A DNA stretch of 28,886 nt from Chara braunii (Eukaryota; Streptophyta; Charophyceae; Charales; Characeae). The stretch spans positions 1,042,445-1,071,330 of the forward strand of contig BFEA01000263.1 of NCBI GenBank assembly GCA_003427395.1, given 5' to 3'. Below the pieces are notes generated by a model. It was given only the letters and a program-made list of their open reading frames with translations, did not search any database and was not told the DNA's origin. Positions 8,301 to 18,169 of this stretch are shown in pieces. The position numbers and the translations under genes are program-made. Each line of letters opens with the position of its first letter. The first letter of the stretch is position 1.

Positions 8301-8332
8301 CGAGGAGGGAGTGCGAGGGTTTGATCCCTCGC
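8301..8332 (+). promoter_or_regulatory. Possible polypurine tract followed by hairpin
   Basis: CGAGGAGGGAG (8301-8311) lies 30 bases after the pol stop, where a polypurine tract is expected. A TG follows at once and could open a 3' LTR. GCGAGGG (8313-8319) and CCCTCGC (8326-8332) form a perfect 7-bp hairpin. No matching upstream LTR was seen, so the assignment is tentative. Confidence 0.4.
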
Positions 8333-9300
8333 CATTAACGCATAAGGCCCTGCATCGGGCAAGGGCCCGCCCTAAGTGAAGGCGGTGTGCAGCGCACGGT
8401 CCCCACAAGAGAGGGGACCTTCCCAGTTGTGTCATGCAAGATTTGGCAGAACTTCGTCGTAGGGCGTTGCCGCTCCGGTCGAGTGTGCCAGCCATACCTC
8501 TTGCGAACCCCTATGACAGGATAAGGTCACGCGAGGTACACCTTACCTCCACCTGCGGGAGCTGTCGCCATCCCTTAGGTGGGCGTATCCCCGCTAAGCT
8601 ACCACTCCACAGTACGAAAGCTTTTACATGCAATCGCAGAGGTGGACCAGCCGAGGGCGTTTTCTCGTACGCTATAGGGGTTACGCGAGGTTTCACACCT
8701 CTATCGGACCCGTACGCAAGCCGACGCACTGGGGGGCTGAAGTCCCAAGCGCGACTCGTCATTGGTCGACTAGGACTCATCCTTCTTACCACGCGTTACA
8801 CCACGCCAAAACAAAAAGTCAGATCGCTCACACAAAACAAAACACTCCTAGGTCCTTTAGTATCCAACCCATAACCTTTCGACACAAAATCGGTTCAGTG
8901 TCGAGCGTGAGACTCAGAATAAATATCGCCTGGACGCAGGCTTACTCATATCAACTAGCCATGCCTGAATACACAAGCAGTCACAATGATGGCGTACTAT
9001 GCGGTACCCATAATCGGGTGGCCCTCAATAGTCTCGAGGGTCGCAATCCACACTCAAGTGTCGACTAACACGCACCCTGAAGGATTAATCTCTCGGCGCT
9101 AGACAATCGCCAAGGCGGTTGAGGACCACACCCTTGCACCTAGCGGAGAGTGGGTGGTAGACAAGTTCTACCCTGTCGTGGCGGTCTACCCTTATGGCCA
9201 TGGAGATAAGCTCCATCATCTAGGGCCTGGAGAGAAGTCAAGGGGTTTGACTTTGACGGCCGCCACAGACTTCAACGTCCAACTATAAAAAATATTATCA
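8333..9300. other. Non-coding sequence after element 1, possibly its 3' LTR
   Basis: Early hairpins include 8398-8404/8413-8419 (GGTCCCC/GGGGACC) and TAAGGT/ACCTTA near 8525-8548. Open frames here have no recognisable domain. Position suggests LTR or downstream flank of element 1, but without a second copy the boundaries cannot be set. The 21-bp match at 8365-8385 to the minus strand at 2.6 kb is the only repeat evidence. Confidence 0.35.
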
Positions 9301-12069
9301 AGCAAAATCAATCAGTAACATAAACAAGCATCCCAATACCCATATTAAATCAGAACTCGAGATAAAATAAATGAGGGGAAGACAAACCCATCAGGTATGC
9401 AGATCGTGCGACACATGGTTGTCATTCTCACTGCTACCAAGGTAAGACTCGAACACAAGCTCCAAACACAAGCATATACGAAAGCCACATTGTCATACAC
9501 CATTGTGGACAACTTTCTTGTTCCCTGTAACTTACACCACGCCTCATCTGTTCTTTATAACAGTCATTAAAGAAGTCCGGTTAAAACCCTCAAAGAAATA
9601 TATTAAACCTCAGGACTAAGGCATCAAGTTCAGGTACAGGTGTAAGCTTTGTGTCGTGACCCGACGAGTCAGCGATCAACCACCCGACCTGTTATCAAAA
9701 AGATAACAAAAGACGGTCCTCGTAGGATCGGGCTGAACTAGTCAGATCTTAAATCAAAACGGCCAAGAAGGACCTGTTACACAACACAGGTCAAATCCCA
9801 AATACTTGAACTTCAAGTGTACAGAGAATAAATCTCCATATCACATCTCTAAGACTAGATCTTAAATCTCTCTCTCAAATGAACCTCATAGAAATAAAGA
9901 AAAATATGGCAGGATCTCCCCTATATAGGGTGGATCGCCAAAACTTCTCCTACCAGAATATAATCCAACTCTTCAAAACTAAAAAAAAATTGACAGTGCT
10001 TCTCGTAGGAAAAATGCCTTTTCAGAATTTATGCAAGGCTAAATACAAAACTCAGAAACAACTCTGACTTCACAAAGTCAAATTTTGTCTAACTCCCTGA
10101 TTCAGTAAAATTTAGGCAACACCTCCCCTAGAAAAGTAGGCTTCCTAGATTTTAATTAAGCCAAATATAAAACTTAGACAAAAGTGGAACTTTGAAAGTC
10201 AGAATTTGACTAACTCTTTAGTTTTGTAGAAATTTCGACAACGCTTCCCGTAGGAAAAGTAACTTTCCAAAATTTATACGTAGCCAAGTAAAATAAATGA
10301 TCCCAGAAAATGCGAAAACTTGAAGTTAAAATAAATTTAATTAAAAAAAAGCAGGAATTCAACTAACTCCTATAGAATGGCAATCAACAGTTAATAATGA
10401 TTACAACATAGGTTTAGCCAAACATCCTTTTTTTTTTATCTTAAAAAACCCAGGTTGTTGTAGAGGTGGGATACTAGACCAATGACAGTTGCGAAAACAG
10501 ATAGAACTTTCAAAAGACAAGGCATTGTTAGCAAGCATGTCATGTCAACAACTCATTCCGCCAGTTCAAAAACAAGGGTTCGTTCATCCAAAACTTCAAT
10601 CTTTCTTTTTGTCCTGATTCACAAAGACAAGAGTCATGGAGTCATGTATCTTATTTAGTTTATCTTTACATTTCTAAGTTGTTCTCAGTCAAACCCCATG
10701 CAATCCTTAACACATTAGCCTGGACTATTCTCACAAGGAGAAGAGTCTGACCTTTGTCAACAAGCAAAAACTGATTGACTTAACAAAGCGATCGGATCTC
10801 ATCCCCAGTCCCAATTCAATGTCTTAGGCAAATAAGCAAAGCCACCGGATCAGTTAGGAGGACCTCATCTCCAGCTCATTTCAATATCTTGGACAAACGA
10901 GCAAAGCGACCGGATCAGTCAGGAGGACCTCATCTCCAACCCCGTCTAGGTTGAAAGTGGCATTGTCAACAAGTGTGGAATTTTTTTGAAGTAAAAACGT
11001 TGATTTTTTATTTGGAGAAAGAGATTATGAGAGTTTGCTCACTGAGCAAAGTTTATGGATGGGATTGACAAAGTGTGTAACGAAAGTGAAAGACCCTACT
11101 TTAAAAGTAGGATTTATGGGCAAAAGGTGTGAATTTAATTTATTTTGAAAACTTAATGAATACCCCTGCCATCTGCTTTTGTAAGTGACTAAAATGAGTG
11201 GCTTGTGCGTGGCAATAAATGACCTGTGAGGTTGGGCTTAACGGGGCCCAACCCATGAGGTATGTCTGTGGCCTGTGTGATAAGGTCAATCAAGATAGCC
11301 ATTTCGGTTAGCCGTAAGAGTGAGATGTCTCATTATTCCCCACAATGGGGTGTGCTTTTGAGAAAGAGTTTAGAAAAGGGTGTATAAATGAATTGAGTTT
11401 GAGTGATCGTCATGTGAAAAGAAAAAGGACTAAATAAAGATTGAGATACTGAATTTTGGCCACCGCTGACTTGAGTCTTGGCAGTGGAAGGGTGTTCTGG
11501 GTGCCCGGCGTGATAAAAACATTGTTCAAAGAAATCGGGAATTGTGTAGTCTTAAGTTTGACTTTGCATAACTTCCTGTCTGTGATTGTAGCTGGTGGAA
11601 AATGACTTTATCCACTTTTTTGAATTAGAGGTTGAAACATGTCAGTGCCTAGTCGATTATTTGGCTATTGTAGATTCCTATTCTTGTTAGGAACTAAATA
11701 AATTTTTTTTGACCGCTGGCTAATTGAGACTTGAAGTTTATGTAACTTGATAACCGTTTTAGTCAAATCAGGTATGTTAGAAAATTATTGTATACTTTTC
11801 CTTGAGGCTATGTTTAAACAGTATTTGGTTTCGACGCCTGATGCAAGGGGGACGTTGCTTAATAGGGCCCCAGAGGACTGTCGTACCAAATAAAAATAAG
11901 AATTGACGCAAGGAAACAACAAAAAAGGTAAGGGGATGAGGGTCGCACGTCCCGCTAGCCTGCAACACAGCACACACCCAGGTCGCGCATGGTTGCACCT
12001 CACCGTCGATACCCCGTGCGTGCTGCTCACCCAGGCGAGGACCTAAACTTCTTCCCCGCACGCACGCTG
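9301..12069. other. No recognisable gene; AT-richer non-coding DNA
   Basis: This is an A/T-rich stretch with short open frames only. TGTTATC/GATAACA (9690-9708) is a 7-bp hairpin. A three-unit repeat occurs at 10785-10960. Nothing else is recognisable on either strand. Confidence 0.5.
10785..10960. repeat. Three imperfect tandem units of about 65 bp
   Basis: Units begin with AAAGC(G/C)(A)(T/C)CGGATC at 10785, 10838 and 10903. The second and third share CAGT(T/C)AGGAGGACCTCATCTCC; the first lacks about 12 bases of this, giving a 53-bp spacing against 65 bp between the others. Confidence 0.75.
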
Positions 12070-13711
12070 TCAAGCGAACACGCTTGTGTCCAGTACGGGG
12101 AAGAGATCCAGGTATGTCTTGTCCCAGAAGTCATCGGCCAGGGGGCCATGCTTTGCTTTGAGATTGGCCAACAGCCAGTCCGCTATGGCAACCAGCTTCT
12201 ATTCCATGGGAAGATCCAACGGCGGTGCACCCTCCTCCACCCCTGCCCGGTCCCGCTCCGGGTCCAGTCCCTTCGGTGACCTACTAGCGTTATCTGGGAG
12301 GGGGTCTACATCCATGGGATCCAGTCCAAAGGCTGCTTGAAGGGGTTCGGTATCCCCTCTTTTCCAACTGGGTCCCAGTTGCAGTCCCCTCCGGACTTTC
12401 TATTTCCTCGCAATGCTTCAAACTAAGAGTATTGCTTGTTGCGTCTGATTGAGGAGATTGAGCCGATGCCTCCCCCGCACGTTTGCTTGTATTTTGTGTG
12501 ATCCGGGATCCATTCTGTTCTATGGTGGCTGCAGCTTGGGTTCCTTTCTGTTCTGTGATGGCTGCAGCTCCCTTCTCATCCTGGATGTAACTCGCGGCAG
12601 CAGGGCCCGGGGTGGCCGCCGGTTCTGTCTGCAGTTTTTGGACCCAGATTTCCTTCGCGGTAGCCGGGCCCGGGGCTGCTGGTTCTGTCTGCAGTTTTTG
12701 GACCCATATTTCCTTCCCACCCTTCTTCCCTGCCATTTTCCATTATGAGTTCACGTGGCTCTCCTGCAGGGCTTGTTTGTTCTGTACCTTCTCCTCCACC
12801 GGAGCCGGGGGAGTCCATGTGTTGGGAGGACGTGTTCCCCAGTCCGGTTCCCCGGATCTTTCCCAGACCCATCCTATTGAGGAGCCTTCTTTCGTGCGGT
12901 CTTCAACATAAACCCAATGTTCGTGCCCTGGGTCCACTGCTCTCCAATGGGTGACTTTTATTGGGTCCCGCAGCAATCGCCCTGTTGCTCTTGCTCTTTT
13001 CTGCGGATGAAGCGGGCATGTGTACTCAGTGCTTAGATGGCCATAAGCTCTGCATTTATGGCACCATGGCCTCAGTTTGTGTGCAGTATGAATCATATAT
13101 TCCTTTCCTCCTATCCGATACGGGATCACATCATCGAGGGAGAAAGGTTGGCCCTGAGGGTAATCCAGGGCCAACATCAGGTAATCGTCCCTCTTAGCCA
13201 CGAAGGAGGGAAGGGGGTCGATGAAAGCAACAATGTCGTACAGCAAACCGAAGTCATACACGAATGCTGCCTGGACTTCGACAGGGATATGACAGAACTC
13301 CACCCATAAGAAATCCTGCATCAACTGTGCCCTTCTCTCCTCCAGTCCCATCCTGCGCAGCGGCATCTAGGGGTGGATCCTGACCTCCGATCGTTCGCAA
13401 CGGAGGTGCTGCCATCCATCTATCACTTTCTTGTCTGATTCGTGCATGCATAGGACCGTAACTGTGTTATTAGAGACGGGTTGTACCAAGAATTGGTCCC
13501 GGGCCATTTCCGCACAGTTTCGCAGAACTTCAAGCCGGCGGCCAATCCGCTTGACCTTATCGTTGACCGACTTGAAGGCGGCGGCGTCATGAAACACCCA
13601 ATTGCTGGCGTGTTTCGTGTATACCTCGTCCCTGCAAGCTATCCCATGGCTGGAGGAGGGGGGTTTCACGTGTTGTTCTAGCTGCTTCTCCTCCTCTGTT
13701 AGAACCCCCAT
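12070..13711 (-). pseudogene. LINE-type ORF1 (DUF4283-like with zinc knuckle), broken
   Basis: Read on the minus strand from 13711, one frame continues through TAG 13367-13369 and TAA 12743-12745 to a stop at 12290-12292. A further open stretch in another frame ends at TGA 12070-12072 (DDFWDKTYLDLF). The centre has features of plant L1 ORF1 proteins: a hydrophobic E-F-C-H-I-P-V-E-V block, LDYPQ, then a Cys-His knuckle C-x2-C-x4-H-x6-C at 13016-13063, with six residues where the usual knuckle has four. The C-terminal part is Pro/Ala/Thr-rich with a 20-residue tandem repeat. ORF1 proteins bind LINE RNA. No ORF2 (endonuclease-RT) follows downstream. Family assignment is by pattern, so moderate. 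Confidence 0.55.
12601..12720 (-). repeat. 60-bp (20-codon) tandem duplication in ORF1 tail
   Basis: GGTTCTGTCTGCAGTTTTTG recurs at 12621 and 12681, with about 60-bp periodicity; the units translate on the minus strand as KEIWVQKLQTEPAA followed by Pro/Gly/Ala. A shorter duplication of about 33 bp (CTGTTCT...GGCTGCAGCT) lies beside it at about 12512-12577. Confidence 0.85.
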
Positions 13712-13904
13712 GTCTTCAGACTACTGTCTTGCCTGACTCATGTTGATTTCCTTTTGTGGGGGGGGGGGTTTCGAGGGTAGTGTTCTTTTGAGACCATCGT
13801 TTATGTCGAAGGCGCTCATCTGCCAGCTGTCTCATTGCCCCACTGTAGACCAGCATTGAATCCAGCCGTTTGTGAGCCGGTTGCAGCCTGCTGATTGGCC
13901 TCAT

Positions 13905-14019
13905 GGTGCCGTGTGTTTTAATGTTTTGCGGTTTATTGTGTTTTATTTTATTTTAATTTAGTTATTGCACTTAGTACGTATTTATCACGCTTTTAGTTAT
14001 TTGTCATTTAATATCGCGG
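13905..14019. other. AT-rich spacer, no gene seen
   Basis: TTTTATTTTATTTTAATTTAG-like sequence separates the ORF1 relic from the duplicated pyrimidine-rich block. No feature is recognised. Confidence 0.4.
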
Positions 14020-14790
14020 TTTATTTTCTCTTCTCACACTGTGCTTCCCTGTTCGTACTGATCCAGCAACACCAAGGACTGGTTGGGCTCGGTGTCCCTC
14101 CGTTCTTCTCTTCCCTCCGTTCCTCTCTCCCCTCCGTTCCTCTCTCTTCTTCTGTCCTGCGTGGGTCAGTACTATCCTAAACTACTTCGGCCATGAAACC
14201 CTCCCCCAAAATCCAACTCCCGAGACCATTGGCGCTGTCCTTTCCTTCGATCTTCCTCCCACCCTCTTGCCTTATCTTCCCCTCTCCCTCGTGATGCCTT
14301 CTTCCCAGTACCCCCGATCTACTCCACTGGTGGAATCCTCCCCCGACGTCCAAATTCCAAGACCATCAGCGCTGTCCTTCCCTTCAATCCCACCCTCTTT
14401 CTTTGTCTTCCCCTCTCCCTCGTGACCCTCTTCCCAGCACCCTCCCTGACCTTCTTCCCTTCCCCTGATCTCGGTTTATTTTTTCTTCTTGCCCCGTGCT
14501 TCCCCGTTTGCACCGATCCAGCACCTTCGTTATCCGTTCCTCTCTCTTCTTCGGTCGTGAATCCCTCCCCCAATTTTATTTTCTCTTCTCGCCCTGTGCT
14601 TCCCCGTTCGTACTGATCCAGCAACGCCTGGGTGGGCTCGGTGTCCCTCCGTTCCTCTCTGCCCTGTGTTCCTCTCTCTTCTTCTGTCCTGCGTGGGTCA
14701 GTACTATCCTAAACTACTTCGGCTCCCTCGTGATGCCTTCTTCCCAGTACCCCCGATCTACTCCGCTGGTGGAATCCTCCCCCGACGTCC
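14020..14790. repeat. Mosaic of duplicated pyrimidine-rich segments
   Basis: Segment A (TTATTTTCTCTTCTC...CTACTTCGG) occurs at 14020-14190 and 14575-14722, with a partial copy at about 14475-14552. Segment B occurs at 14284-14351 and 14723-14790, 68 bp each with about one difference. Segment C, around GACCAT(T/C)(G/A)GCGCTGTCC, occurs at about 14221-14295 and 14358-14430. A1 and B1 are separated by about 90 bp, whereas A3 and B2 abut, so deletions followed duplication. No protein is supported. Confidence 0.8.
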
Positions 14791-14983
14791 TCACTTTTTT
14801 TTTCATATATCCTTCTCCTTTATTTTTGGTTACTCATTAAATGGCACTAAGCCTGTGCCTGTAAGTTTCGAGCGGAGGCGAAACTTCGTAGTAATAAAAT
14901 AAATACGCGCAGCTAACTAAATGCCATAAAGGCTGCCCGAGTATGCACTGCTTTCCAGCCATGAGCGCAACGAGGTAGGACCT

Positions 14984-15387
14984 GCTCCACTACTGTCCAC
15001 TGTACACAAACGGACAGTCAGACGTCGCTCCACTTACTGTTCGCTGTACATGTGCAAAACGCCTTGGACAGTCGTCAGGAATCCCGGGGAAAATTTACTA
15101 TCCGTGAATATACAACTACCAGCCTGCAAAATTCCTTACTCGGAAAGTCCTTCAAGGGACTCACCGTGAGGACCTGAATTTGGAGAGTGCACCTAGATTC
15201 TGGGCAGACAAAACCCTATGGACGCCCTGTCTTGTAGTTCTATCACTACATCTGGCAGTGAACTTGCGAATTTGAGAGGTGTACAGCGGACAGGAAGTGG
15301 AGCGATGCCGAGTTTTCCCCAATTTTGAACTCTCTGACTACTGTCCATGAACGGTTCACAAATGCGTATAGCGGACAGTAGTGGAGC
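14984..15387. mobile_element. MITE-like element with inverted and subterminal repeats
   Basis: GCTCCACTACTGTCC at 14984-14998 is the exact reverse complement of GGACAGTAGTGGAGC at 15373-15387, about 400 bp away. Inner variants repeat the pairing: GCTCCACTTACTGTTCGCTGTACA at 15027 against the inverted form at 15280-15303. ACTGTCC/GGACAGT also occurs near 15011, 15066 and 15340. Many short subterminal motifs with inverted ends are typical of hAT-like non-autonomous elements. No transposase and no clear target-site duplication are seen, so the class is inference. Confidence 0.55.
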
Positions 15388-15418
15388 AAGGCCCATAGAG
15401 AGAGGCTACTTCCATCGA

Positions 15419-15585
15419 TAGAGATATAGAGAGAGAGACAGAGAGAGGGAGAGAGAACAGGTAAGTCTCCAACCTTGCGGCTGGCCTCATGCTACTTCCA
15501 TTGATAGGATGAACAAAATTGAATGAATCTTCCGCTAGAACATGGAAATACACATTGCCACACTTGTAGATTCAGTCCACAAACC
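15419..15585 (+). repeat. Dispersed repeat, plus-strand copy, with (GA)n
   Basis: This is the partner of the minus-strand copy at 3235-3395. It starts with a GA-rich microsatellite (15419-15456), then ACAGGTAAGTCTCCAAC and the ordered TACTTCCATTGA, AGGATGA and GAATGAA blocks. CAGGTAAGT is a strong 5'-splice match but lies in no recognised exon. Confidence 0.6.
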
Positions 15586-16388
15586 CGCGGCCAAAAAAGA
15601 CCATGTTGGGCCTGTTCATAAAACTTCGCCAACAGCAGCCTTCTGCCCGAGTGTTCCACACGATTGTTGCACAAGCGCGCCACCCAAAATCCATTCACAC
15701 GGGCCCAAACCAACCTCTGCCCGAACAGTTGCCGCCAGACTCAAAACAAAATCACGGAAAAACAATATTTGATCACTCACCGCCAGACTCGAAATGATAG
15801 TCGGGCGCAAAAAAAAGAACTGCGGAAAATGATGTTTGAACACTCGCCGCCAAACTGGAAACAAAAGTCGGGCGCGGGGGCCTGCTCGGCCGCTCCCCTC
15901 ACGGGCTGTGGGCCCATTTCATACTTTCCCAACACTGTGAACGGGGGCTCACGTGGGACGCTCACACGAGACCCTCTATTTCCTTTAGAGTATTAGAGAT
16001 ATCAGTCTGATCCTACCCATTCATACGGCTTCATGACCGATAGATTTGTGCCATGAGAAGCTTCTTAAGATCATGTTGCACTCATGGTAGCCTAAGGCCT
16101 TCCTTGGCCTAAAGAGTTTTCATGCAGGCAATGGACATGCCAAGCGAGTGGTTTACGGTGCATAACATATGTGGTCTTCCATGCTCGGGGCTGCACTTCC
16201 ATGACCTGCAGTGTGTTGAATTGTGCTGCAAATCTGCATTATGCAGATTGGGAGAGTTGGTATGCCTTCCTCCACCAGCCTGTGGTGGGGGCCTACTGGC
16301 CTTCTCTATTTGTTTCTCCCAGTGAGAAGTTGTGACACATAACCATGGCACAAGGTAGCACATGAGGTGTGCCCGCCTTGCAGGGAGG
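15586..16388. other. Non-coding spacer before element 2
   Basis: No gene is recognised. It contains a perfect palindrome AATCTGCAT-T-ATGCAGATT (16231-16249) and CCACCA/TGGTGG nearby (about 16272-16288). The short open frames have no motifs. Confidence 0.45.
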
Positions 16389-16393
16389 GTTGG
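16389..16393. repeat. Left target-site duplication GTTGG
   Basis: GTTGG directly precedes the 5' LTR and recurs at 26046-26050 directly after the 3' LTR. Five bases is the usual size for Ty3/Gypsy integrases. Confidence 0.85.
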
Positions 16394-16862
16394 TTTTACG
16401 AACTCCGCCAGGGCTCGATCCCTGGTCTATCTTTTTGCTGTTTCTGCTGCATCCCGTTTTCGGCCTGGCACCCTTCCAAACCCCTCCTTTGGTACCGTCA
16501 GATTTTGGACAACTGGCGCCATGCTGCAATTCGGGCGCCACTTTCAAATACCGCATTCTTCAATTCTGCCCTCGGAGGCTTTTGCGAAAATGCCCCTGGT
16601 ACTGTATGTATCACCGGTACTTATACTGGCTCCCCGTACAGTACGGGGACCAGTCTCGTACCAGTTTTCAGCTACTGTACTCGTACTCAGTGTGGCTTGT
16701 TGTTTCGACATTCGGAATCCAAGACTTCGACCTTGTGCCCTTGCCACTGTGTCTGCATCCGACCCTTAGTCGTGTCGAGTGAGTGAGTGTGTGTGTGTGC
16801 TCTCACTCTCTCCCTCTCTCTCTCCTCTCTCTCGACTCTCCCTCAGCCTTGCGCTCGTCACA
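16394..16862 (+). repeat. 5' LTR of element 2
   Basis: It aligns end to end with 25574-26045. It starts TTTTACG, where the 3' copy has TGTTACG, so the canonical TG has mutated; it ends CGTCACA. Internal features shared by both copies include CCAGGG/CCCTGG around CTCGAT, the palindrome CCCCGTAC-A-GTACGGGG (16632-16648) and a GT/TC microsatellite near the end. The LTR would hold the promoter and polyadenylation signal; I cannot place either with confidence. Confidence 0.93.
16632..16648. repeat. LTR palindrome CCCCGTAC-A-GTACGGGG
   Basis: Eight-base arms around one base, extended by ACTGG/CCAGT outside with short mismatches. It is conserved in the 3' LTR at about 25817-25833, including all arm bases, although neighbouring positions differ between the LTRs. 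Confidence 0.8.
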
Positions 16863-16863
16863 C

Positions 16864-16886
16864 TGGTATCGGAGCGGTTCGAACCC
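16864..16886 (+). promoter_or_regulatory. Primer-binding site, initiator tRNA-Met type
   Basis: TGGTATCGGAGC begins one base after the 5' LTR. It differs by one base from TGGTATCAGAGC, the common plant retrotransposon site complementary to the 3' end of initiator tRNA-Met. Reverse transcription of the minus strand would start here. Confidence 0.85.
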
Positions 16887-16910
16887 GCCCGCCCCACCCT
16901 GCTTCGTCGT

Positions 16911-17530
16911 CACCACCTGGCCATCATCAGCATCATCGTCGTGATCGTTGTCGTAGTGCCACGTCATCGTCGTGATCGTCGCCGTCGTGCCATGTCATCA
17001 TCGTCATCGTCATGATCGGAGAGCCGGTTAACCGACCCCCCATTTTTCACCTCAATTTATAAGAAACCCATAAGGCCATTTCTTACTAACACATTATAAA
17101 AAAAAAACAAAAAAAAATAAATTAAAAACACATAAAACAGCACCTCAAAAGTGCATTTTCAGGCAATTTTGCCCAAAAACAATTCATCGAAATTTCAGGA
17201 TTTTCAGGATCATCAACAACACAAATTCTGATAACCCTAATGACACCAAATTTGACACACAGCCAGCTTGTCCAAAAACAAAAACAGGCAAAAAAAAAAA
17301 TCCAAAAAAACACAAAATTCGACCCCGAAACCCTAATTTCAGGATCATTCAGGGTTACTCAGGGCCGAAAAGTGGGGGTCCCCGTTAACCACTTGTGCAT
17401 GATCGTCGCTGTCGTGCCACGTCATCATCGTCATCGCCATCGTGCCACGTTATCATCGTCACCGTCGCGATCGCCATCGCCGTGCCCGTCGTCCTTGTCG
17501 ACGCGCCGATCCATCCTCGTCATCGTCGTT
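16911..17530. repeat. CATCGTCGT-type simple repeat split by a MITE
   Basis: Degenerate trinucleotide CAT/CGT/CGC runs occupy 16911-17018 and resume at 17398-17530. They were one tract before a 379-bp insertion. They form part of the element 2 leader and code for nothing recognisable. Confidence 0.75.
17019..17397. mobile_element. Nested MITE in the element 2 leader
   Basis: Inverted ends are found at 17026-17049 (GGTTAACCGACCCCCC...) and 17367-17390 (reverse complement begins GGTTAACGGGGACCCCC), about 24 bp with small gaps. CATGATCG occurs on both sides at 17011-17018 and 17398-17405, as an 8-bp target duplication would, consistent with a hAT-type element. The surrounding tract is rich in CATGATCG-like words, so the duplication could be chance. 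The interior is A-rich with no open frame of note. Confidence 0.65.
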
Positions 17531-17590
17531 GCTACCTCCGCGCAAATAAGTAATCGACGACAATTTTCTTTTTTTATTTTTTTTATTCTT

Positions 17591-17664
17591 TTCTTCTTCT
17601 TCTTCTTCTTTCTCTTCTTTCTCTTCTTCTTCTTATCTTCTTCTTTTTCTTCTTCTTCTTCTTT
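17591..17664. repeat. (TTC)n pyrimidine microsatellite
   Basis: Interrupted TTC/TCT units lie in the element 2 leader. Open frames across it (poly-Phe/Leu/Ser) are artefacts. Confidence 0.9.
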
Positions 17665-17848
17665 GTCGCAACTCCGATTCCGCTCCCGTGCAACCTCCCC
17701 TCCCCGACTCTCGATCTTCCCCCCCCCACGTGCCTTTCATCCCCCCCTCTCGATCTTCTCCCTATTGCTTTTCCTCTTCTTCTCCTCTTCTGCACGACCC
17801 GACCCCTGTCGCCCTTCCTCCCCCTTACGATCTCCCCCCCCCACCCCC

Positions 17849-17883
17849 CAATCAAGAAGTATTGATTCAATACTTCTTGATTG
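17849..17883. repeat. Perfect 35-bp palindrome
   Basis: CAATCAAGAAGTATTGA (17849-17865) and its exact complement (17867-17883) flank a single T. It is the longest perfect inverted repeat seen in the window. It sits after a C-rich run in the leader, 76 bases before the assembly gap. Confidence 0.95.
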
Positions 17884-17958
17884 ATTCTTTGGTTGGAAAA
17901 AAAAAAGACTCATTCATTTACTTATTTAAATATATTTAATATAAGATCATACTCTCAA

Positions 17959-18057
17959 NNNNNNNNNNNNNNNNNNNNNNNNNNNNNNNNNNNNNNNNNN
18001 NNNNNNNNNNNNNNNNNNNNNNNNNNNNNNNNNNNNNNNNNNNNNNNNNNNNNNNNN
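17959..18057. other. Assembly gap (99 N)
   Basis: Unresolved bases, followed at once by (CAT)n at 18058-18069. The gap probably spans a microsatellite that collapsed in assembly, and its true length is unknown. Confidence 0.98.
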
Positions 18058-18169
18058 CATCATCATCATCAAATGTACCCGTGCCCTACATACCACGCTA
18101 CCACCCAATCAATAGTAGATAGGATCGCTCCGCCCCCGATTTACATCAAAATTCATTTTATTTATTTCT

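Noticed and set aside
17240-17884. 214-codon plus-strand frame
   Set aside because: Runs from the MITE through (TTC)n and C runs; low complexity only.
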